NCBI RefSeq assembly: GCF_021117425.1
Contig: NZ_CP088298.1
Location: 2,666,001 to 2,730,000 of the forward strand
DNA: 64,000 nucleotides
Direction of reading: 5' to 3'
Source of the DNA: Brevibacterium zhoupengii
GTDB taxonomy: Bacteria; Actinomycetota; Actinomycetes; Actinomycetales; Brevibacteriaceae
This document shows, piece by piece, positions 44,226-51,963 of the stretch. The position numbers and the translations under genes are program-made. The stretch's first letter is position 1; every line of letters starts with the position of its first letter. The notes under the pieces were generated by a model, which was not told the DNA's origin, searched no databases, and worked only from the letters and a program-made list of their open reading frames with translations.

Positions 44226-47200
44226 GTGACTGTATATTCTGCGCAATTTCCCGCACCTCCGCGACCACGCGAGGATCGCACCCTCATCGACGTTCTCCTG
44301 GAGATCGCCGGAGCTCATGGCGACCAGCCCGCCATCGATGACGGACAGCAGGTTCTCAGCTATTCCGAGCTGATCGTTGAGATACGTGACCTCGCACTGC
44401 GGTTGGCCTCTGTCGGAATCGGCCCCGGGGACAAGGTCGGCGTGCGTGTGCCCTCCGGTTCGGTCGACCTCTACGTGTCGATTCTTGCCACCATGATGCT
44501 GGGCGCAGCGTACGTTCCCGTCGACGTCGACGACCCCGATGAGCGGGCACACACAGTCTTCACCGAGGCGGCCGTCACCGGCATCATCACCGCCGACCGG
44601 TCGATCGAGTCTCGCACCGACCGGCCACCGCTGCAGAACTCGGAGCTGCGCCGTCCCACTCCCGACGACGACTGCTGGGTCATCTTCACCTCCGGCTCGA
44701 CAGGCAAGCCCAAGGGTGTGGCTGTCTCTCACCGCAGCGCAGCGGCATTCGTCGACGCCGAGGCCGCCATATTCTGCCAGGAGGAGCCGCTTGGCCCCGG
44801 TGATCGGGTATTGGCCGGACTGTCCGTGGCCTTCGATGCCAGCTGCGAGGAGATGTGGCTGGCCTGGCGCCATGGTGCCTGCCTGGTACCTGCGCCCCGC
44901 ACATTGGTGAAGTCCGGGATGGACTTGGGGCCGTGGCTGTCCTCGCGCAACATCACGGTGGTCTCGACCGTGCCCACCCTCGCCGCTCTCTGGCCGGCCG
45001 ACAGCCTCGATGCTGTCCGCCTCCTGATCTTCGGCGGAGAGGCCTGCCCGCCGGAGCTCGGGCGCCGACTCAGTGATGAGAGCCGGGAGGTCTGGAACAC
45101 CTATGGCCCCACCGAGGCGACCGTGGTGGCCTGCGGTGCCCAGCTCGACGGCTCCGACCCGGTGCGGATCGGACTGCCCCTGGCCGGTTGGTCCCTGGCC
45201 GTCGTCGACGCGGCCGGCATTCCGGTGGCCGAAGGCGAGACCGGCGAACTCATCATCGGTGGGATCGGGCTGGCCCGCTACCTGGATCCTGAGAAGGACG
45301 CCGAGAAGTACGCGCCGATGCCGTCCTTGGGCTGGGATCGGGCCTACCGTTCGGGTGACCTGGTCGTCAACGACCCCACAGGACTCATCTTCGTCGGACG
45401 TGCCGATGAGCAGATCAAACTGGCCGGTCGCCGGATCGAGCTCGGCGAGATCGATGCCGCCCTGCAGGCTCTGCCCGGTGTCGAAGGTGCCGCAGCGGCC
45501 GTCAAGCAGACCCCGGCCGGCACCGACATCCTCGTCGGCTACCTCGCCTCGAGCGCACCTGATCCGGAATCCCGCATGTCCGAGTGGGAACAGCTGCTGC
45601 GCGCCGAACTGCCTGCTGCCCTGGTTCCCCGGCTCACCCTCATCGAGGAGCTGCCGACGAAGACTTCGGGCAAGGTCGATCGCAACGCCCTACCGTGGCC
45701 GATGGGCGATGCCGCCGAGGTGGAGGGAAGCTCCGAGGTCTTCGATCCCGAGGTGGAATGGATCGCCGAGCAGTGGTCCTCTGTGCTCGGGGCTCGCCCC
45801 GGCTCGGACACGGACTTCTTCACCGCCGGAGGTGGATCGCTGGCCGCCGCGCAGTTGGTCTCACGGCTGCGGACCGAGCACCCCAGCGTCACGGTCGGTG
45901 ACATCTACTCCCACCCGCGCTTCGGGGCGCTCTCAACCCTATGTCTCGTCGACAACGGGGCCGCCGCGGCCTCGGCACGTCCACGACGGACGATCGCACG
46001 CACGTCGAAGGGCATGCAGGCATTCCAGACGCTGCTCGCGATACCTGTCCATATCCTCGGCGGTGTGCGCTGGGTCGTCATTGCGATGGTGCTGGCGAAC
46101 ATCGGCAGCAGCCTCGGCGCGGATCTTCCGGTCACTCCCTGGCCCGTGATCATCACCCTGTTCCTCGTCTTCGTCACTGCCTGGGGCCGTATGCTCATCT
46201 CTGCCGGTGCCGCACGCGCCCTCATGGCCGGCATCAGGCCAGGAGACTATCCGCGATCGGGATGGGTGCATAAGCGCCTGTGGTTGGCCGAGCACATCGC
46301 GGATCTCGCGGCGGCCGTCTCGGTGGCGAGCGCACCCTGGGTGACCTGGTACGCGAAGCTTCTGGGCAATAAGATCGGCTCCGATGCCGATCTGCACTCA
46401 GCGCCTCCTGTGACGGGGTTCCTGACCCTGGGCGAGGGTGCCGCGATCGAACCCGAGGTCGACCTCAAGGGCTGGTGGGTCGACGGTGACCTGCTGCGCA
46501 TCGGCACGATCGAAGTCGGCTCCAATGCGACGATCGGAGCCCGCTCCACCCTGATGCCGGGCACCCGCATCGGTGAAGGCGCACTCGTCGAGGCCGGATC
46601 GGCTGTGACAGGCAAGGTGCGCCGCAACCAGATCTATTCGGGGTCCCCCGCGGTCCGGATCGGCAAGGCCAAAAAGAGTTGGCCCGCTCCCCCACCTCGG
46701 CGCCGGCTGCCCTTCCTCCTCTATGCTCTGGGCTCTCAGATCAATGCCGCTCTGCCGTATCTGGCAGCCCTGCCCGGCATCGCGCTCATGCTCGGTGTCT
46801 CAGGCATCGACGTCGTCGAGTCTCCGTGGCTCGTCCTCGCCTGGTCTCCTCTCATCGCGTGCCTGTGGTTCGTCTGCACTGCACTGCTGATCCTGGTGTC
46901 AGTGCGACTTCTGTCAATCGGCATGGAAGAGGGAGAGTTCCCGGTCCGTTCGGCTCGCGGCTACCGCGTCTGGGCGACCGAGCGCCTCCTCGACCTGGCC
47001 CGTGACCTCCTCTTCCCGCTCTATGCTTCGATGCTCACACCCTGGTGGCTGCGAATGCTCGGCGCGAAGGTCGGACCGGGCACGGAGATCTCAACAGTGG
47101 TCTTCGTCCCCAAGATGACGACCATCGCCGCCGGCGCGTTCCTCGCCGATGACACCATGGTCGCCAGCTACGAACTCGGACACGGATGGATGCGCGCCGG

Positions 47201-48218
47201 TCGCGCGAAGGTCGGCAAACGTGCCTTCCTCGGCAACTCGGGAATCGCCTCCCCCGGACGACGAGTGCCGAAGAACGCACTGGTCGCGGTGCTCTCCGCA
47301 GCCCCGGCGAAGGCGAAGAAGGGCTCCTCATGGCTGGGCTCTCCCCCGGTGCAGCTGCGCAGAGCCGCCGTCGATGCCGACGAGGCGCTCACCTATGCTC
47401 CGAACTTCGGCGTCAAAGCTGCCCGCGGATTCTTCGAGACTCTGCGCATCACCTCGGTGATGGTCGCCGGGCTTCTCATCGCCGCAGTTCTCCTCACGAT
47501 CGAGTTCCTGCTGGGACTGCCGAACTCCGGCTCCGCTTCGGGAGCTGCCGGTGGAGCCGGTGCTGCAGGCGATGGCGGTTCGTTCCTGGCCTCTGTCGGT
47601 CTCGCGCTGCTGACCTCGGGCATCGTGATGATGGCCGCCGGTGCTGTGGCGGCAGGACTCGCGATCGCAGCCAAGTGGATCTGCGCGGGTCCGATCAAGG
47701 CAGGCGAACACCCACTGTGGTCATCGTTCATCTGGCGCAACGAGGTCGCCGACTGCTTCGTCGAGCTCATCGCCGCACCATGGTTCGCGCGGAACGCTGT
47801 CGGGACACCTGCCATCGTGTGGTACCTGCGTGCCATGGGCGCGAAGATCGGCCACGGGGTGTGGTGTGAGACCTACTGGCTGCCTGAAGCCGACCTCGTC
47901 AGCCTCGGCGACAACTCCACGATCAACCGCGGCTGTGTGGTCCAGACGCACCTCTTCCACGACCGGGTGATGAGTTTGGACACCGTCGAGCTCGAGGACG
48001 GGTCGACCCTGGGACCCAACAGCGTGATTCTGCCTGCCTCCAGCTTGGGCACGAATGCCACAGTCGGTGCGACGTCGCTGGTCATGCGCGGAGAGTTCGT
48101 ACCCGCGCATGCCTATTTCAGCGGCAATCCTGTCATACCCTGGGTGGATGCACCAGAACTTCCTGAAGTCGGATCCAGCGAACCGGAAACACCAGCAAGG
48201 CGGCACCACGATGCTTGA
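44226..48218 (+). CDS. Pls/PosA-type membrane NRPS (poly-amino acid synthetase)
   Basis: Single-module synthetase of 1330 residues, close to the 1319 of Streptomyces Pls. Domains: adenylation (about 20-490; FTSGSTGKPKGV near 154, NTYGPTEAT 291-299, YRSGD 374-378, Lys483 in TSGKVDR), carrier domain (FFTAGGGSLAA, pantetheine Ser538), then membrane spans alternating with three acyltransferase-like left-handed-helix domains. Aligned by eye to PheA, the pocket reads D-A-E-S-I-G-T-V-V-K, where Glu after Asp-Ala favours a basic side chain (Lys or Orn). Such enzymes make epsilon-linked polymers without ribosomes. GTG 44226 follows GGAAGA. The product in this organism is unknown. Confidence 0.9.
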   Translation: MTVYSAQFPAPPRPREDRTLIDVLLEIAGAHGDQPAIDDGQQVLSYSELIVEIRDLALRLASVGIGPGDKVGVRVPSGSVDLYVSILATMMLGAAYVPVDVDDPDERAHTVFTEAAVTGIITADRSIESRTDRPPLQNSELRRPTPDDDCWVIFTSGSTGKPKGVAVSHRSAAAFVDAEAAIFCQEEPLGPGDRVLAGLSVAFDASCEEMWLAWRHGACLVPAPRTLVKSGMDLGPWLSSRNITVVSTVPTLAALWPADSLDAVRLLIFGGEACPPELGRRLSDESREVWNTYGPTEATVVACGAQLDGSDPVRIGLPLAGWSLAVVDAAGIPVAEGETGELIIGGIGLARYLDPEKDAEKYAPMPSLGWDRAYRSGDLVVNDPTGLIFVGRADEQIKLAGRRIELGEIDAALQALPGVEGAAAAVKQTPAGTDILVGYLASSAPDPESRMSEWEQLLRAELPAALVPRLTLIEELPTKTSGKVDRNALPWPMGDAAEVEGSSEVFDPEVEWIAEQWSSVLGARPGSDTDFFTAGGGSLAAAQLVSRLRTEHPSVTVGDIYSHPRFGALSTLCLVDNGAAAASARPRRTIARTSKGMQAFQTLLAIPVHILGGVRWVVIAMVLANIGSSLGADLPVTPWPVIITLFLVFVTAWGRMLISAGAARALMAGIRPGDYPRSGWVHKRLWLAEHIADLAAAVSVASAPWVTWYAKLLGNKIGSDADLHSAPPVTGFLTLGEGAAIEPEVDLKGWWVDGDLLRIGTIEVGSNATIGARSTLMPGTRIGEGALVEAGSAVTGKVRRNQIYSGSPAVRIGKAKKSWPAPPPRRRLPFLLYALGSQINAALPYLAALPGIALMLGVSGIDVVESPWLVLAWSPLIACLWFVCTALLILVSVRLLSIGMEEGEFPVRSARGYRVWATERLLDLARDLLFPLYASMLTPWWLRMLGAKVGPGTEISTVVFVPKMTTIAAGAFLADDTMVASYELGHGWMRAGRAKVGKRAFLGNSGIASPGRRVPKNALVAVLSAAPAKAKKGSSWLGSPPVQLRRAAVDADEALTYAPNFGVKAARGFFETLRITSVMVAGLLIAAVLLTIEFLLGLPNSGSASGAAGGAGAAGDGGSFLASVGLALLTSGIVMMAAGAVAAGLAIAAKWICAGPIKAGEHPLWSSFIWRNEVADCFVELIAAPWFARNAVGTPAIVWYLRAMGAKIGHGVWCETYWLPEADLVSLGDNSTINRGCVVQTHLFHDRVMSLDTVELEDGSTLGPNSVILPASSLGTNATVGATSLVMRGEFVPAHAYFSGNPVIPWVDAPELPEVGSSEPETPARRHHDA

Positions 48219-49509
48219 TCCCTACACTCCCGACGTCGGCAACTCCGACCTCACCATCGACCACTACGACCTCGACCTCGACTACCGGATCGGGCCTAAC
48301 CGCCTCTCCGCACGCGCGAGCCTGACCGGGAGGGTGCTGCAGGAGACGAAGACGATCGTCCTCGACCTCACAGGCCTGCGGGTCACGAAGGCTCTCGTCA
48401 ACGGCAAGAGGGTTCGGTACTCGACGCGGGGCAAGAAGCTGCGGCTGACCACCGATCTCCTGCCCAAGAACCAGCCGGTGCGCATTGACATCTCCTACGT
48501 CGGCAACCCGCAGCCCGCGATCGGGGCCTGGGGCGACGTCGGCTGGGAGGAGCTCGAAGACGGCGTCCTCGTCGCCGGGCAGCCCGTCGGCGCATCCACC
48601 TGGTTCCCCTGCAACGATCACCCGTCGGATAAGTCGAAGTACCGCATCCGGGTGCTCACCGAATCCGAATACACCGTCGTGTCCAACGGCGAACTCGTCG
48701 ACAAGGTCCGCAAGGCCGGGCGCACCCTGTGGACCTACGAATCCCGGACTCCGTTGGCCACCTACCTGGCAACGGTGCAGATCGGGCGCTACCGCTACTC
48801 CCAGATCGACGCCGAGGACGGCGCTGCGGCCTCCCCGATCCCCCTGGGTCTCTACGCGGGCGAACATTGGCCGAAGGCATCGACGCGGCTGCAGGTCCAG
48901 CATTCCATGATGAACGAGTTCATCGACCGGTTCGGGCCCTACCCCTTCGACCGCTACGACGTGGTCGTCACCGATGATGAGCTCGAGATCCCGCTGGAGT
49001 CACAGCCCTTGTCTGTGCTGGGGCCCAACCACCTGGGCGAGGAATGGGAGGCCGAACGGCTCGTCGCCCATGAGATGGCCCACCAGTGGTTCGGGAACTC
49101 ACTGACACCTCGGCGCTGGTGCGATATCTGGCTCAACGAGGGCTTCGCCTGCTATTCGGAGTGGGTATGGTCGGAAGCCTCGGGTCGCAGCAGTGCCCAC
49201 GAGTGTGCGCAGACCTGGAGGGAAGCCCTTTCCGACGAACCGCAGGACTTCCTGCTCAGCGACCCGGGCGGTCCCGACATGTTCGATGACCGCGTGTACA
49301 AGCGCGGAGCGCTGTGCCTGCATGCGCTGCGGCTCGCGATCGGTGACGAGGATTTCTTCACCGCGATCTCCGAGTGGACGACGAAGTATCGTCACTCCTC
49401 GGTCGAGACCTCGGATTTCCTCACGTGCATATCCGGTGTGGCCGGTCGCGACCTCGCCGAGGTTGTCCATCCGTGGCTGTACGAAGAGGAACTTCCCGAA
49501 CTGGCTTAG
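48211..49509 (+). CDS. M1 family zinc aminopeptidase-like protein
   Basis: The 432-residue metallopeptidase has the zinc motif HEMAHQWFGN (HEMAH 287-291) with the third ligand Glu310 in WLNEGFA. The exopeptidase GAMEN position reads EIPLESQ, as in short actinobacterial M1 proteins, and the C-terminal ERAP domain is absent. No signal peptide is seen. ATG 48211 overlaps the end of the Pls-like gene by eight bases, so the two are co-translated; a polymer-trimming or self-protection role against the poly-amino acid is inference. Confidence 0.88.
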   Translation: MLDPYTPDVGNSDLTIDHYDLDLDYRIGPNRLSARASLTGRVLQETKTIVLDLTGLRVTKALVNGKRVRYSTRGKKLRLTTDLLPKNQPVRIDISYVGNPQPAIGAWGDVGWEELEDGVLVAGQPVGASTWFPCNDHPSDKSKYRIRVLTESEYTVVSNGELVDKVRKAGRTLWTYESRTPLATYLATVQIGRYRYSQIDAEDGAAASPIPLGLYAGEHWPKASTRLQVQHSMMNEFIDRFGPYPFDRYDVVVTDDELEIPLESQPLSVLGPNHLGEEWEAERLVAHEMAHQWFGNSLTPRRWCDIWLNEGFACYSEWVWSEASGRSSAHECAQTWREALSDEPQDFLLSDPGGPDMFDDRVYKRGALCLHALRLAIGDEDFFTAISEWTTKYRHSSVETSDFLTCISGVAGRDLAEVVHPWLYEEELPELA

Positions 49510-49590
49510 CTGGTTTAGCCGACTTAGTTGGTTCGGGTCGGTCGGGTCGGCTCCGGACAGCTTGGGCCGGGGCGGCTCGGATCAGCTCGG

Positions 49591-50358
49591 CTATTTCAGC
49601 CGGCGGACGAGGATATCGGCATCCCCGTTGCGGCCGACCGCAACGAATCCACGGTCATGGTAGAGACGAGCCGCGCCGTTTCCGTCTTCGACCGAGAGGC
49701 TGACGGCTGGGAAGCCGCTCATCTTCGCCAATGTGCACACCACGTCGAGGAGCATGCCGCCGATGCCCTGCGACTGGTAGTCGGGCAGGACAGCCAACGA
49801 CAGCTCGGGGATGTCCGCGGCCACCCAGCCGTACCCGGTGAACCGCGGCCCCACCTCGGCGGTGGTGCCGGTGGCATTGCCATCGTCTGAGTCATCGGTA
49901 CCGCCTGTTTCATCGGAATCAGCGGGGGCCTGCGCGTCTGCGGCGGCCTGGTCAGTCGCGGTGGTCTGGTCACTCGCGGTGGCCTCGGGCGCGGCAGCCG
50001 ACCTTTCGATCACTGCATCGAACTCGGCCAGACGCAGCCATGCGAGGCCCACGATCTCCGGGTCCGAACCGACAACGGAATCGTTCTCGGCGGCGTCACC
50101 CGTGTTCGGATCTGGCGCATAGGCGGCGACGGCGATGTCTCCGTTGCGGCCCCAGTCCTTGAAGTAGAAGGCGGCATCGTCGCGTTCGAGAAGCTCTTCG
50201 ACCTCGATCCGAGGTTTGTCCATCGACCAGTTGAAGCACAGGTCGAGGAACGGCAGAAACACCTCGTCCGAGGTCTCTGTGCCCAGCGGACGGATGCGTG
50301 ATCTCAGTGCGCTCCGGCGTTCCGCCTCGGCGGGATCCAGGTTCTGACGTTCGTTCAT
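49591..50358 (-). CDS. GNAT family acetyltransferase with low-complexity insert
   Basis: The 255-residue protein ends in a GNAT fold with acetyl-CoA loop YQSQGIGGMLLDVV and GAARLYHDRGFVAVGR. Between residues 120 and 170 an Ala/Thr/Asp-rich insert interrupts the domain. The substrate is unknown. ATG 50358 overlaps the end of the MATE gene (ATGA), so it is the second gene of that pair. Confidence 0.85.
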   Translation of the reverse strand: MNERQNLDPAEAERRSALRSRIRPLGTETSDEVFLPFLDLCFNWSMDKPRIEVEELLERDDAAFYFKDWGRNGDIAVAAYAPDPNTGDAAENDSVVGSDPEIVGLAWLRLAEFDAVIERSAAAPEATASDQTTATDQAAADAQAPADSDETGGTDDSDDGNATGTTAEVGPRFTGYGWVAADIPELSLAVLPDYQSQGIGGMLLDVVCTLAKMSGFPAVSLSVEDGNGAARLYHDRGFVAVGRNGDADILVRRLK

Positions 50359-51671
50359 GAGGTTCCTTTCTCGACCGCACGAGTAATCCAGCTGCGGTTG
50401 CGCACACGCCAGCCCAATGTCAGCGCCCGCAGGCCGACGAAGCCGATGCAGAACGCCGCCCACAGCCCCAGAGCACCGGGCCAGTAGAGGACGACCGGAA
50501 TCAGCAGGATCGCATATCCGCCTACTGCCACCAATTGTGCCAGAGCGAGATATTTCGCGTCCTCGGCACCCATGAGGACACCGTCGAGGACGAAGACATA
50601 GCCGGCGATGGGCATACTCAGCGCAAGCACGGGAAGCAGGCTCGTCATCAGCGCGATGACCGCGGGGTCCGAAGAGAAGCCGCGCGGGATGATTCCGGCG
50701 CCCGCAAAGAGGATGAGTCCGACCACGACTCCGAAGACGATGCCCCACAGACACAGCCTGCGATTGATCGCAGCCACCGCATCGACCTTCCGCGCACCCA
50801 GCTGCAGCCCGATCAGAGCCTGCCCCGCAATGGCCAATGAGTCGAGGGCGAGCGCCAGGGCGAAGAAGAGGCTCTGGGCGACTTGGATCGCGGCCAGCTC
50901 GGTGGTTCCCATGGCTGTGGCGAGAAAGACGAGGATGATCAGTGCCGCGCGCAGGGAGGCGTTGCGCACCAGCAGCCAGCCGGAGGTCTTCGCCGAGGCG
51001 AGCACGCCGGACCAGTCGGGGCGGAAAGTCGCATGGAATCGTCGTGCGGCCCTGATAGAGATCAGCACGTAGACGGAGCACATGCCGGCTTGGGCGATGA
51101 CGGTGCCCAGCGCGGAGCCGGCGACTCCCATATCGAGACCATAGATGAAGATCGCGTTCAGCCCGATGTTGGCGATGCACCCGGCCGCGGCCACGATCAA
51201 GGGCGTCCGCGTGTCCTGGAGTCCGCGCAGGAGTCCTGTGGCGGCGATGACGACGAGCATGAAGGGCAGACCCCACCAGGAGATGGCGAGATAGGAGTGC
51301 GCTCCCTCGGCGATCTCGGCACCGGGCTCGAATGCTGCGATGACTGGTTTGAGCAGGGGCAGCCCAATGGCCAGCAGCACCACAGAGGTGCACAGAGCGA
51401 GCCAGATCCCGTCAAAGCCTGCGTTGATGGCACCGGAGCGGTCCCCCGCTCCCATGCGCCTGGCAACCCGCGGTGTGGTGGCGTAGGCGAGGAAGATCAT
51501 CAGTCCCAGAACGGTCTGCAGGATCGTGGACGCAATGGCCAGCGACCCCAAAGCACCGGCGCCGAGGTGGCCGACCATGGCAGTGTCAGAGAGCAGGAAG
51601 ATGGGTTCGGCAATCAGCGCTCCGAGGGCCGGAAGTGTCAATCGGAGAATGTCCTTGTCGATCGCTGCCAC
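50355..51671 (-). CDS. MATE family efflux transporter (DinF-like)
   Basis: The 438-residue membrane protein of about twelve spans has the MATE N-terminal motif LPALGALIAEPIFLLSDTAMV (given from the first 30 residues) and GLLRGLQDTRTPL, the DinF-branch signature. It exports cationic compounds using Na+ or H+ gradients. Start GTG 51671. Lies upstream of and coupled to the GNAT gene. Confidence 0.9.
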   Translation of the reverse strand: MAAIDKDILRLTLPALGALIAEPIFLLSDTAMVGHLGAGALGSLAIASTILQTVLGLMIFLAYATTPRVARRMGAGDRSGAINAGFDGIWLALCTSVVLLAIGLPLLKPVIAAFEPGAEIAEGAHSYLAISWWGLPFMLVVIAATGLLRGLQDTRTPLIVAAAGCIANIGLNAIFIYGLDMGVAGSALGTVIAQAGMCSVYVLISIRAARRFHATFRPDWSGVLASAKTSGWLLVRNASLRAALIILVFLATAMGTTELAAIQVAQSLFFALALALDSLAIAGQALIGLQLGARKVDAVAAINRRLCLWGIVFGVVVGLILFAGAGIIPRGFSSDPAVIALMTSLLPVLALSMPIAGYVFVLDGVLMGAEDAKYLALAQLVAVGGYAILLIPVVLYWPGALGLWAAFCIGFVGLRALTLGWRVRNRSWITRAVEKGTS

Positions 51672-51963
51672 GAATCGAGTCTAACGAATCAATCGAGTCC
51701 GACGAATCGGGAGGCTTCGGCTCTCGTGTCAGTGGCGAATGAGATCATATAGCAACAAACTGATCCTTACATCGAGACATGAGAGAAAGTAACTGATAGC
51801 GGATATTTGTGGGTCATCTACGGTTCACGTTCTATAGCTGCAACTATTTTCTGTCGCCCTATATTCGAATCTCTCTATCTTTCAGTTCTATTTATAGATA
51901 CACTGTTTATAGACACCAATGCCCTCGAAGGTCTCCACAGAGCGGTGGAGAGGAGGCAACGCA
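51672..51963. other. AT-rich intergenic gap
   Basis: A 292-bp gap that is clearly AT-richer than the rest, between the divergent MATE and DUF222 genes. It contains repeated CGAATC/ATCGAGTC words (51670-51710) and a 15-bp direct repeat TTTATAGAYAC (51891, 51906). No gene is seen. Confidence 0.7.

Noticed and set aside
49504..49590. Degenerate TTAGCTGG/GGTCGG repeats after the M1 gene
   Set aside because: Units vary in length and do not keep a period; probably low-complexity sequence.
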